Positions 35,209 through 46,323 of a stretch of DNA of 64,000 bases are shown one piece after another. The stretch lies in assembly GCA_028751875.1 (NCBI GenBank), contig CM054135.1, positions 3,808,448-3,872,447 of the forward strand, given 5' to 3'. A program made the position numbers and the translations under genes. The notes beneath the pieces were generated by a model. That model was not told where the DNA came from, ran no database searches, and was given only the letters and a program-made list of their open reading frames with translations. The DNA is from Rapana venosa. Lineage: Eukaryota > Mollusca > Gastropoda > Neogastropoda > Muricidae. Positions within the stretch are counted from its first letter, which is position 1. Every line of letters begins with the position of its first letter.

Positions 35209-35384
35209 ATACCAGTTCAAAGCGATAGCTGAGCTGATCAGACTGTTTGGCTGGACGTACGTGTCGGTGGTTTATCCAGAGAACAGTTATGGGGAGAACG
35301 GCTTCAACGTACTCCATGACTATTTAAAAGAATTCAACGTCTGCCTGGACACTGTGGCTGTCATAAAACGTGGATCCCATGAGG

Positions 35385-35386
<2 letters not shown>
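35209..35386 (+). CDS. Class C GPCR, Venus-flytrap domain exon (mGluR/CaSR-like)
   Basis: One base finishes a codon, then 59 codons follow, starting YQFKAIAELI and including LFGWTYVSVVYPENSYGENG and ending KRGSHEE. In metabotropic glutamate receptors the same place reads DRYQA...GWNYVS...NYGESG, so this is the hinge-side part of the extracellular ligand-binding domain. Residue 27 (Y, codon 35288-35290) aligns with Tyr236 of mGluR1, which contacts glutamate. The acceptor is CGATTCAG|A. The only plausible donor is GAG|GTCTCT at 35387, directly against a CT repeat, a poor donor. The end phase is 0, matching the next exon. The exon is open and its sequence is well conserved, so it is probably a living gene. 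Subfamily is uncertain. Confidence 0.85.

Positions 35387-35456
<70 letters not shown>
35387..35456. repeat. (CT)n microsatellite abutting the exon donor
   Basis: About 34 CT units begin at the second base after the putative donor GT. They replace the usual RAGT bases of a donor site. Confidence 0.9.
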
Positions 35457-35460
<4 letters not shown>

Positions 35461-37755
35461 GAGGGCAAATGACAAAGTTTACACCACAAACAGAAACTAG
35501 TACAGAGCTTATCACCCTGTGGTCACCCACCTGTGAAGTGCCACACTCAAACTTGTAAAATATGTATGACATTTTGGAAACCATCAGCGTCATTGCAATT
35601 TCATAACTTTAATGAATGTTTTTGCATACATATGGCTTGAAGAATTAGAGCGCACAGACGCTTTAAAAATTCAGTCATTGAAATTTCATGTATGGTAGTT
35701 TCTGAAAAATACATACTATGTAAAATATGCATGCCCTAAAGATGTCATATTGGTTATACTTCTAGAAGCCATGAATAGGTCTCTCTTCATGCCTGCTCAA
35801 AAAAGAAATTAATCATAAAGCTTATTTTCAAAGTCATGTTTCCTTTTTGTCCCCAAAGCCATTCCTGTTTTTTTTCTCTATTTAATGTGATTGAATTTAG
35901 AAATCGTGTTATTTGTACTCTCTGTGCTAACGTAGAATATTACATTTAATGATGAAGACTGAAGTGGTCACTAGGCACATGGAAGATGGTTTGCTGAGCA
36001 GTTAATGTACAGTATCACAAAGAGGAATAATTATGTTCTCGCTTGACTAGAGATGATTTTTATTCCTACTAAAGACTAGGGAGAGTTCAAGACCTAGAAT
36101 TTAATAATTTTGTCCAGTCAGAAGCAGATGAGTGGCTGAAATCTGGATCTGAGCTGTAAAACAGAGGCAGCCACAACATGTGTGCTTGACAAAGACATCC
36201 CAGTTTCAAACATGCCAAAATAAAAGGACAGTTTCTCTTTTAATATGAAGAAAAGATTAGATCCCAAATAAACAGAGTCAAGAAATAATGGGGATTCTGG
36301 AATGTTCGATGAGATCCAAAATGAATACCAAAAAGACAAAGAAGAAGGTTACCACGTAGCAGAAAAGTTGGCTCAGATCAATACCAAATTGTCAAAAGGA
36401 AGACTGTCATGTCTAAAGAGAAAATAAAAGAAATGTGGAATGGATACAATCAACCAGGGCATTGCCCTGTCAAAGTCCCCAAGGTATACCGGGAAAGTTG
36501 GACCATGCTAAATCATGATGCAAACGGCCACGACCTTCACTGTTAAAAGGGCAAATATTGCTCAAACAAGCTACATGCGCTTTGCTGAAGGTCGGTTAGC
36601 AATGAAATGATGGAAGGTGTATCCACTTGCTATAGTGTGCACTTTGCACTGTTCAATCTGCTAAGACTTCATGATTTGCTTAGTTGAGCAATTCTAAAAG
36701 AGAGATTTAGGTTTCTTTGTCAGTCTCTATGTTACAGTGTACTGTTTGGACAAACAACTTCTTGTCTGTTTGTATACCCATGGTTGTGGCTTAAGGATTC
36801 TTTAATCCACTTGAGACTTTCTCTAAAGAAACCAGTTGAGGTCTGTGTTGGCAACCTGTGTCTTTACATTTCTCCGTGAATTCAGAACATTGGCAACCAA
36901 TCCATGTGTATATTGTCACTCTCTAAGCTTAGGTATCCAAATGTCTATGTGCGCTGGGAGATCTGGCAATTGAGGCCTGTGTACCATCACATCTTATCTC
37001 AGCTTAGTCGTCAAGCATGCCTCCGTAAGCTAGAAGACTTGGCAACTCAGTGCCATGGTTGTAGCTAAGTGTTCTTACAGTCCAAGGGCTGGTGGCTCAG
37101 CCTTTGTCTTAACAGTCCCTTTGTCAGCTACAGTAGAGTCCTCTCTATTCATGGTCTGAGACATTGTTGTAGAGTGTCCAGTGGAAAATTCATGTGATAA
37201 ACACCTCAGAGCTCACCACAGCTGGTCTCATTCAACAGGTGTGTGGGCCTCTTACTTGTTGAATAGCATCCCCCTTTCCCCTCTATTAACCCCTTCCCCC
37301 TTTTCCTCTAGTGAATCAGCAGATTTTGTCTTGTAGTCAGAAACATTGGTTGATTTAGTTTGTGAATAAATTTGTCAGATGATTTTGACGTGTGGTCTGG
37401 ATTAGCTAGTCTCAGCTTCCAAATATAACCATTGGTCAGTTAGAAGCAGTAATCCTGCAACTAAACTAATATAATAGGGCGCACATGATGTTTTAAAGAC
37501 ATTCTCTTGCTTGCTGTTTGGTGCAACATTCTTAAAGAAGTTTGACAGGCTGTTGTGTAGTGAAGCTTGACAGAATGACGTTGAAGGAAAACAACAGTTT
37601 TGTTCTTTTGCTTGAGCTGTAAGTGAGAATTTCTCTTTTTGATAGAAGTTGGTTATGGGGATTAACATAAATGTTGATTTGATAAGTGAATTCCATTTAT
37701 GTGTACGAGCTGAATTTAGTTATTGATTGAATAGTGTGGCTGATACAGTGAAGGT
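35457..37755. other. Receptor intron sequence without recognisable features
   Basis: About 2.3 kb with short open frames only. I found no LINE motif, exon-like segment or tandem repeat. Confidence 0.55.
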
Positions 37756-37756
37756 G

Positions 37757-37858
37757 ACAAAACTTACAAACCCGCATACACACGGGGACTGGATGTAAAA
37801 AAGCACATGAGTGCTTATTCCATTATCCTGGATATAAAGGAATAAATAAATAAAGTGG
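37757..37858 (+). repeat. Short interspersed repeat R1
   Basis: The block with CCGCATACACACGGGGAC, AGCACATGAGTGCTTATTCC and an (AATA)n tail recurs, inverted and longer, at 51222-51425. The tail and size suggest a SINE-like element or the 3' end of a LINE. The source is unknown. Confidence 0.65.
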
Positions 37859-38740
37859 GTGTAGTTACTTTAAACATGAAAGTTGGCTAAAGTCGTGAGA
37901 CTTTTGCTATTTAAATGTGTGCTGTGGAATTAATCTATATATGGATGTTCATGTTAAAAGTAGAATTTCATGAGTAAGTAACCATTATTTGATGTGTGTG
38001 TGTTATATTGAGATGAAGTTTATAAATCGCATTGATCACAGGTAAAATAATGAGAATTGGTAACAAGGCTATTGGGATAGACTGCTAGAGCAAATTTGAA
38101 TTGAGATAAGAGTTGACTGTTAAAAAAGCTGAAGATTTGAAGCCTAGAGCTTGTGATACAGTAACACTAGCTTAGTACTTGAGATAATTGCTCTACTGAA
38201 GGCAGTCTGACATGGAGATGTGATTAAAAAAATTGTGGCCTCAGTTGCATGCAGGTCAGGAGCACCATCTTTGGGGGGGGGGGGGGTTCTCTCTTGTTTG
38301 TCCCTTCTTTTTTTCTTTTTTTGTTTAAAGTGAGTGCTTCACACACCTCTCTTCATTGGCCAAAAAACCCCAAAAGAAACAAACAATAAACCCCTAGAAC
38401 CCCAAACCTTTGGAGATGTGATTATGTGTACGGTTAGTCCTTTGTGTCAAAAATATTTGACAGTTGTATATGTGGTTTTTGTGACACTCTAGATTATGCC
38501 TGCTCTCTCTCCCTTGGGTGGGGGCGTGCATCACGTGATGTGAAGGAGAAGGCGTACTGAAATTGCTCTGGTATTTTTGTGAACTAGTAACTAGTTCTAA
38601 GTGGTTTTAGTTTTTCATTGTTGGCATGTAGTTAGATCAGGAGGATGGGAATTTCAGTACAACTGTACAGGGTTGTCTGTGGGACATTTGCGGTAGTATT
38701 TTCCTGTTTCATGTCGAAACGGGCAGAATTCAAATCTGCC
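37859..38740. other. Intron sequence, one poly-G run
   Basis: Nothing coding is recognised. A run of about 14 G lies at 38274-38287. If LINE C has a 5' untranslated region beyond the RTE-3 insertion, its first part could lie at the right end of this stretch; I cannot show that. Confidence 0.5.
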
Positions 38741-39895
38741 ATCTATCTATCTATCTGTCCCGTAGTCTGACGACCGTGGGGGCACCCTCAAAGACTCAGC
38801 AACCAGTTCCCTCCATTCTTCTCTCTGTTCTGCCTTTCTCAGGGTTTTGTTGAGTTCTAGGCCTGTCCATTCACTGATGTTATCCTCCCAGCTCTTCCTT
38901 GGTCTGCCTCTTCTTCTTCCTCCTTGGACAGTGCCTTGCAAAACTGTCTTTGTAATTCCTTGGGATCTTGTGACATGCCCATACCACTTAAGTTTACGCT
39001 TTTTCACGATCGTTAGAAGGTTCTCATAGGGTCCAATGGTTTGCTGGATTCTGTTATGCACGCTTTCGTTGCTAATGTGGTCTTTGTAGGAGATGCCAAG
39101 GAGTCTCCGAAAGCATCTCATCTCCACTGCCTGTACTCTTCTCTCCAAATCTGCAGTCAGGGTCCATGATTCACAGGCATACAGAAATATGGATATGACA
39201 AGGGAGCGCATTAGTCTGATCTTGGAGATAAGTGAGATATTCTTATCTCTCCAGATGGTGTTTAGTTTTGACAGAGCTGTTATTGTCTGTGCAGTCCTGC
39301 ATACTACTTCTGGCTTGGATCCCGGGTCTGATACAATGGCTCCCAGGTACTTGAAGCTTTGAACTGTTTCCAGCTTCTGGTCATTAACCCTGATATCAGT
39401 GCTAATGCCGTTGGTGTTATTAGTCATCAGTTTGGTCTTCTCTGCACTGATTTCCATGCCGTATGTTTTGGAGGCCTTATCCAAGTGTTCTGTTAGGCTG
39501 GCAAGCTCTTTTTCTGATCCTGCTATTCCATCGATGTCATCTGCGAAGCGGAGGTTTGTGATCGTTCTGCCACCAATGCTGACTGATCCTTCATGATGTT
39601 CCAGTGCATCAGTCATGATTCTCTCAAGGAAGATGTTGAAAAGAGTGGGTGAGAGTAGACAGCCCTGCCTTACTCCAACTGTTGTTCGAAACCATTCTCC
39701 AATGTTGTTGTTGTAGTACACTGCACTGGTGGCCTCGCTGTACAGCTGTTTGATGACTCTGATCAGGTTTGCATTGATGCTGTACAAGTTCATGGTTGCC
39801 CACAAAGCTGCATGCCACACCCTGTCAAATGCCTTCTTAAAATCGATAAATACGTGGTATAGGTCTTGTTGATGTTGAAGGTACCGCTCACATAG
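38741..39895 (-). mobile_element. RTE-3, 5'-truncated with intact reading frame
   Basis: The minus strand is open from the truncation point (39895) to the stop at 38747, about 380 codons. It holds FIDFKKAFDRVWH, GVRQGCLLSPTLFNIFLERIM, LRFADDID (FADD at residues 92-95 from the W of RVWH minus one), KTYGMEISAEKTKLM, KYLGAIVSD, YGHVTRS, GGRRRGRPRKSW and the end SSDYGTDR. The tail is (ATCT)n at 38741-38757, i.e. GATA repeats in element direction. All three catalytic aspartates are present, but the endonuclease and RT fingers are missing, so it cannot move by itself. It is nearly identical to the RTE-1 protein. Confidence 0.93.
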
Positions 39896-39900
39896 TATCC

Positions 39901-40790
39901 ATGCATATCTTTATCCTGACGCTGAAAAGCGGGCGAGAGGGTGTCCTGCTAGGACTGACCCTCACCTACCTATTTTGGGGGGAACTTTTATTGCTGTGTG
40001 GTGATGTGGAGACTAACCCTGGACCCACCCACCCCTAAATCTACTGGCCAAGGACGCAAGCTGAGGCAAACAAGCTTGACGACGGATGATGGTCGAACTG
40101 ACGCAGGGAAGCCTTCCCGAAGGACCAAAACCAGTGCAGAGGTGGCTGCCAATACGCCTTCGACAGTTTGAAAAGAGAGAAACAGGTACTGACAGACAGT
40201 GTTGGTGCTCTGAAAGAAGAAATGTGTGACCTTAAAAGAGACATTGACAATCTCAGAACTAAAAACATAGAGCTAAAAATGCAGAACTGATGAACAGAAC
40301 GGATAAGCTAGAAAAGAGGGCAGACGATGCAAAAGAACGATCGCAGCAAAAAACCACTATTGTTCATGGCATAGAGAAGAAAACAAATGAGACTGGTGCT
40401 GACTGTGAGATAGCTGTGAAAAGTCTTCTCTCTGAAAAAATGGATGTCAAGGATGTAAAGTTTGATAAAGTGGCCCGTATAAATTATAAAGCTAACTCTC
40501 CTATTATTGCCAGATGCTGTTTTCATCAGGATAAGATGAGAATAATGGAAGGCAAAATCTAGTCTGAAAAGCTCTAGTATTTTTGAGGATGAAGATTTTT
40601 CTCAAAATTAATTGTTAGGGAAATTAGGCGTAGACTGACCCCATATTTAAAGAGCGCTAGAGCAGAGGGGAAAAAAAAGTAAGAATGGTTTTTGACCATC
40701 TGATTATAAACAGAGAAAAGGTGACCCTCAAAGATCTCCAGAGAAAGGAATAGCTCTGTGGCCAGCCCATACACACATCCGTCCTTAGAC
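39901..40790 (+). mobile_element. LINE family C, ORF1 opening with a 2A-like motif
   Basis: A plus-strand ATG at 39901 starts a 45-codon frame: a short head, a hydrophobic stretch (residues 14-33, rich in L), then GDVETNPGP at residues 34-42, three more residues and a TAA. D-x-E-x-N-P-G-P is the defining core of 2A ribosome-skipping peptides. Beyond the stop, in nearby frames, come a basic linker, a coiled coil (LKREKQVL...DLKRDIDNLR, 40165-40265, then MNRTDKLEKRADDAKE) and a TTIVHGIEKKTNETGAD...DKVARI...SPIIARCCF region like the RRM of L1-type ORF1 proteins. After a frameshift, VRMVFDHLIINREKVTL (40680-40735) closes the C-terminal domain. Stops and frameshifts make this copy dead. Confidence 0.78.
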
Positions 40791-41024
40791 GCATTTAACA
40801 GGGTAGGCCTAACGAAAGTAAACCAACACAGGTCATAAGTGGGCCTGAGTCAGTCACACATCCAAAAGGGCTTTGTGCTGTGGAGTGTGACCAGAACATA
40901 ACTGGCTTTAAAAAGCAAGACAAAGACAGGACTGACTAAGGTTGGCCTAGGCGTAAGGTGGCTTAGGCCTAACATCTGTCCGGAGGATTTGTCTCGTTAT
41001 AGGCGGCCCTCAAATAAATAGCCC

Positions 41025-42305
41025 TTGTTAATAAATGATGATGGCAGTAATGATGATAGCATTAACTTGGTTTCTAGTCTCATCAATGTATATAGTGATA
41101 GTGTCAGTTTAGATGATGTAAACTCATTGGATCATCGCAATAAAAATGAAACAAATAAAACTTTTTTTTTTTTATCTTGGAACGTAAATGTGTTGCTTTC
41201 TAAACTTACTGACAGGGATTTTGTATCTTATGTGCGTAGCTTCGATTTTATTTGTCTGTCAGAAACATTCATAGAAAATATCCAGCCAGATGTTTTTAGT
41301 GGCTATAAGGTCTTCTGTAAGTCGGCAATTAAAGTTAGTCATCAAGGGAAACAGACGATCCGGTGGGTTAGTTTGTTTAATAAAGTATGAGTTAGCTTCC
41401 CTTGTGAAATGTTTGGATGTTCCATATTCTACCATTTGTGTTTTTCTCTTTGACAAATCTTTGCTGTGTACTTCAAAGAATGTATTACTTGTATTTTTTG
41501 GTATATCCCACCTGAAAGTTTACCATTTTATATTATGTTTGACAATGATAATGGAATTGCTATGCTGGAAGAATGTTTAGTCAATTGTGTAGTGACATTG
41601 GATGAAGTAGATATAATACTGTGTGAAGATTTAAACAGCAGGACATAAAACTTTTCTTCTTATCATGTAGTGAATGACTTTAATACAGATTCCCATAGTA
41701 AAAGCATGTCTTTCAGTAGTAATCGTATTTCTGAAGATTATCTTATCAATAATTATGGTAAATTATTATTGAATATGTGCACTGCTCTTGGGTTACAAAT
41801 TATAAATGGTGTATGTAATGGTGACCAGCTAGAACCCTATACATTCATTAAAATTTTTTTATGGAGGATGCAGTGTGAATGATTATTTTTAGTGTCAGAT
41901 GATTTGTTCTCTCAGATTTTTACTCATGTCGTTTGTTGCTGAGCGTTTTGATTCTGATCGCCTTCCTGTTGAATTCCATATTAATCCAGTATATGATACA
42001 TGTGTGGTAACTGAGCAGCCAGCTGTTGTGGAAAATGTGTGGGGGATGAATACAAACTCTCAGTTTATAAAGAAAATCTATGTGGAGAGAATATGTGTGA
42101 ACAATTTCTAAATGCCTTCCAGATGATTGATGAGAACGTTGATGTAGCTTTAGATTTGATTAATGATTTCATAAAAACCAGTGCTGTATTTGAGAAGAAA
42201 CAGGCTCATATCAATAAAAGTCTATCAAATGATACATTGTTTGATAATGAATGTAAAAGAATTAAATGTAGGGTCAGAAAACTTTTGAAGCCTTACCGAA
42301 AACGT
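41025..42305 (+). mobile_element. LINE family C, AP endonuclease
   Basis: Plus-strand frames carry FLSWNVN and FDFICLSETFIE, with the catalytic glutamate at 41262-41264, GYKVFCKSAIK, RRSGGLVCLIKYELASLVK (next frame) and a YIPPESLPFY-like stretch. IILCEDLNSRT follows, where GDLN is expected (G changed to E), then FDSDRLPVEF, where SDHLP is expected (H changed to R). The linker to the RT starts near 42100. At least three frameshifts separate the pieces. The changed histidine and the frameshifts mean no activity. Confidence 0.8.
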
Positions 42306-42975
42306 TAAAGAATGAAGACAAAAACTTGTACTGTATCACAAGAAGGGAGTATGCATACATGCTTGAAAGGAAAAAGAAAGAGTATAATAAGACATTACTT
42401 GCAGATATAATGTCTTCAACCACTTCTCAAGTTCAATTCTGAAATAATATTAAGAAGGCTTCGTTTAAAAAGAGACAGCCAAAGAATAGTATATCTGTCG
42501 ACAGATAATTTCAGCACTTCAAAACCCTGCTAGAGAAAGACTCAGTAGACAACTCCATGAACACTGATGGTGACTATGAAGAAACTGAGGAATATTTTGA
42601 TCATCCCACATCTACAGATGAAATATTATTGGCACTTAGAAAACTTAAACATGATAAAGCAGCTGGTCCTGGTCAAATCATCGGAGAATTATTTAAAAAT
42701 GGAGGTGAAAATGTACTTTTTATGCTAAAATTATTCAACAGAATCACTGATAATGGTCTTTTTCCAGATAACTGGACTGAATCTATCATTCTAACATTAC
42801 ACAAAAAGGCGATGTTGATAACCCTATTAACTAAAGGGCAATCTCTCTTAGTAATATAAGTAGTAAGCTGTACAGTACCATTATTAATAATATAATACAG
42901 GAATGGGCTAAGACAAACAACATTACAGGTGAACACCAAGCTGGTTTTAAGAGAGGGTATTCTACCATAGATCAT
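42306..42975 (+). mobile_element. LINE family C, RT N-terminal half
   Basis: The linker (ADIMSSTTSQ-like near 42400) leads into NTDGDYEETEEYFDHPTSTDEI, LRKLKHDKAAGPGQIIGELF, NGLFPDNWTESIILTLHKK and, one frame on, ISLSNISSKLYSTI, NNITGEHQAGFKRGYSTIDH. The frame is interrupted after STIDH by a LINE D insertion and picks up at 46741 with the same STID codons. Imperfect 15-base duplications, TCTACCATAGATCAT (42961-42975) and TCTACTATAGATTAT (46741-46755), frame the insertion. Confidence 0.85.
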
Positions 42976-43405
42976 TGTTTGAATTCAACCAAGGGAAGAT
43001 AGAAGTGTTAGACGAGTTCTGCTACGTAGGAGAGATGATGAACTGCGAAGCAAAATCTGAGTTAGCTGTCAGAACCAGGATTGCGAATGCTTGGAAGAAA
43101 TTGTAAGAATTTGCAAGTCTGCTCGGAAATCAGAAAATCCCACTGGAGAGACGCTGTCTGATATACAAGGCCTGCATTAGACCTGTTCTCCTGTATGGTT
43201 CAAAGACGTGGGTTTTCACAAAAATCGTCAAACGTTTTTTGAAAAGCTGTGAAAAAAGAGTGCTACACTACATGACAAAGATCAAATAGGAAGACAAGAT
43301 CACGAATAAAGAACTATGGAGAATGTGCAAAGTTGATGATCTGAAGTTTGTAGCTAGTACCAATAGACTGCGCTGGTTTGGGCACATTCAACAGAGAGCA
43401 GACCA
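42976..43405 (+). mobile_element. LINE family D, first part (nested in LINE C)
   Basis: The plus strand reads GKIEVLDEFCYVGEMMNCEA, ELAVRTRIANAWKK, IPLERRCLIYKACIRPVLLY, KITNKELWRMCKVDDLKFVA and RLRWFGHIQQRADHH, closely matching 26802-27481. Stops at three places show decay. RTE-2 interrupts it at 43405. The rest is at 46210-46323 and 46622-46740. Confidence 0.85.
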
Positions 43406-46209
43406 TCATCATCATCAGACCCGTGACCTTGGCGGTCGTGGGGGAGACATGAAAGACGATGCCGTGGTAAGCCTCCTCCATCCATCTCGGTCCTCGGCTC
43501 TGCGCAGTAGTGCCGAGTCATTCATCCTGGTCCATTCTCTGATGTTGTCCATCCATGACTTATTCTGTCTTCCCCTCCTTCTGCCACCTTCGAGTGTTCC
43601 CTGCAGTACTGTTTTGGGCAGAGTGTTGTGGCGGGTGACGTGGCCGAACCATGTCAGCTTTTTCTTCTTGACGATGGTGAGAAGGGGTTCCTGTGGACCT
43701 GCCAGCTGTGTTATTTGACTCTTGACAAATTCATTGGTCTTTCGTTCTCTCCAAGATATGCCCAGTAGTTTTCTATGGCATTTTGTTTCGAATGACTGGA
43801 TTCGCTTTGCTGTTTCAGCAGTCAATGTTCAGGTTTCACTTCCGTACAGCAGGATCGACTGAATTAGGGCTTTGTAGAGCTTTAGTTTGATTGGGAAACT
43901 GATCTCTTTACTTTTCCATATGGTGGTGAGTTTTGTCATGGAGGATGTTGCCATGGCTATTCTGACTTTGATTTCTGTCGTCGATCGCCCGTCCTTTGTG
44001 AGTGTAGCGCCGAGGTATTTAAAAGCGTCTACCTCCTCCAGTTGTTGGCCGTTCATGTAAATTTTAGCGGTGGCATTGCTCGTGCTGTTCACAAGTACTT
44101 TACTTTTCTCCGAGCTCACCTCCATCCCATATGCTCCAGCTCTGTTCTCAAGTCTGGTCGTAAGATCTTGCAGCTCTGTGTTACTTCCGCCCATGAGGTC
44201 AATGTCATCGGCAAACCGTAAGTTGTTGAGGGGTCTGCCGCCAATGGAGATGGTAGGTTGGAAGTCATGGAGGGTCTCTCTCATGATGTTTTCCAAGAAC
44301 AGATTGAACAGGACTGGAGATAACAGGCATCCTTGTCGGACCCCAACTGTGGTTTTGAAGTAGTCTCCGACCTGATTGTTCAGAAGGACTGCACTGCTTG
44401 CAGTGTTGTATAGTGCTTGGATGGATTGCACTAGTCCTTCTTCAATGCCAAACATTCTGAGGACCTGCCACAGGCCTTCGTGCCATACTCTGTCAAAAGC
44501 CTTCTTGAAGTCGATGAAGTTGTGGAACAGGTCTCTCTGATGTTGGAGATGTTTTTCCATCATGATGTGGCAGTTAAAAATCTGTTCGATTGTGCTCCTG
44601 CCTGCCCTGAACCCAGCTTGTTCCTCTGCAAGGTGTTCTTCTGCCTCCTTCTTGAGTCGATTCAAAATAACTTTGAGCATGATCTTGCTGGCGTGGCTGA
44701 TGAGGCTGATTGTTCTATAGTTTTGGCATTGGCGTAAATTCCCCTTCTTGGGCAGGGGTATGATGAGTGATTGTGTCCATTCTGTTGGCCACTGTTTTGT
44801 CTCCCAAATCTTCTGACAGATAGCTGTAACATATGTGATGACTGTTTCGCCACCATGCTTGAGCAGCTCTGCTGGTATATTGTCTGCTCCTGGGGACTTT
44901 CCTACTGGTAAGCTGCGGATGGCTTCTTCCACTTCTTCCCTCAGTATAGGTAATGGCGAGGGTGCTCTTGATGTTGCTGCTTTCTCTTCTATTATGCTCT
45001 TGTCAGGTTGTATTGGGTAGTTGTACAGTTCTTGACAATATTCAGACCACCTGTTCAATGCAGCTGAGCTTTCTGTGAGGAGGTTTCCGGAGCTGTCTTC
45101 AATGACTGATGATTTGGTTTGAAGTGGTTTTGTGAGTTTCTTCAGGGTGTCGTATGCCTTTTTACTGTTGCACACTTTCATGTTTTTTTCGATCTCATCA
45201 CATTGATCACTGATCCACTTCTCTCTGGCCTTTAACATTGACTTCTTCACGAGATTGTTGGCCTCCCGGTATTCTTTAGGGTTCGAAGACCTGGTTGGTT
45301 TCAGTGCTCTTCTTGTATCGCAGAGGTCCAAGATGTCATTGGTAGTCCATGGCTGGTGTTTATTCCTCTGACGACCGAGTACCTCCTCTGCTGTTTCTCG
45401 GACTGCCTCATTGAAGTTGTTGGTGAGGTCATTGATGTCATTGTCCAGGAGGGTTAATGCCGCAAAACGTCCGCCAAGCTTAGCTTGGAAGATCTCCTCG
45501 ACATCTGGATCTTTCAGTTTGTCCACGTCAAATTTGATACGTGGGTTTGCAGGCTGTTTGTTTTTCTTCAGCTTCATTTTGAATACCAGCAGCACAAGGT
45601 CGTGGTCGCTGCCTATGTCAGCTCCAGGGTATGTTCTTGTTCTGGCTCTGTTGATGCTGGATTTGAAGCGCCGTGGTGTTAAGATAAAATCTATTTGGTT
45701 ATGGATCTTGCCGTTTGGCGCATGCCAGGTTGTCCTCCTTGACTGCTTGTGGGGATAGAGGGTATTGGCAATGGTAAATCTGTGGGTGCAGGCAAACTCC
45801 AGCAGACGTAGTCCCCTGTCGTTGGTCTCCCCAGTTCCAAACTGACCAACTGTTCCGGCACATTGGTTGTAAGAGTCAGGACCTACTTTGGCGATAAAAT
45901 CCCCTTGGATGATGATGATGTCCTTCTTGGGTATTTTCTTAATGGTCACTTCAAGATCTTCATAAAATTCTTCTACTTCTTCATCTGTATGGTCAGATGA
46001 TGGTGCATAGATTTGTATGATGGTGATGTTCTTGGGCTTGGCCGACACCCGGATGCTGATAATCCTGCTGGAAGCCGGTGTACAGCTGATAATGCACCCC
46101 ACTACTTCCTTTCTGACAATAAATGCCACTCCATGTTGGTGATGTTTCTCTTGGCCACTGTACCAGATCTTGTTGCCTTCTTCAGTCAATGTCTCACCAA
46201 ATCCTGTCC
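43406..46209 (-). mobile_element. RTE-2, nearly intact EN-RT element
   Basis: The minus strand is open for 786 codons (46189 to 43829), then a single TGA stands where a W is expected (GSET*TLTAE). The same frame runs on to 43415, about 924 codons in all. The endonuclease has GDF at residues 96-98 (followed by I where N is usual), TWHAPNGKIHNQIDFIL (155-170) and GSDHD (193-197), of BovB/RTE type. The RT has FIDFKKAFDRVWH, GVRQGCLLSP and FADD at 659-662. YLGATLT, FGHVTRH and GGRRRGRQNKSW follow. Only the first part of the endonuclease is missing. The tail is (ATG)n. The 11-base duplication AGAGCAGACCA flanks it at 43395-43405 and 46210-46220. It inserted into LINE D. Confidence 0.95.
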
Positions 46210-46323
46210 AGAGCAGACCACCACATCATAAAAAGTGCAATGGACTTCGTAGTGGATGGAAAGAGACCAAAGGGAAGACCTAGCAAAACCTGGGCTGCCT
46301 GTATTACAGATGATTTTAGAGAA
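46210..46323 (+). mobile_element. LINE family D, second part
   Basis: After RTE-2 the plus strand continues DHHIIKSAMDFVVDGKRPKG, GRPSKTWAACITDDF, in register with 43405. A SINE interrupts it at 46324. Confidence 0.85.

Noticed and set aside
35117..35317. Minus-strand frame over the receptor exon ending in a histidine run
   Set aside because: Antisense shadow of the exon plus the GAT repeat.
39901..40038. A viral 2A segment from an integrated virus
   Set aside because: The motif is followed by coiled coil, RRM, AP endonuclease and RT of a LINE in the right order; no viral gene is seen.
44070..45758. Several plus-strand frames of 60-115 codons within 43.4-46.2 kb
   Set aside because: Shadows of the minus-strand RTE-2 reading frame.
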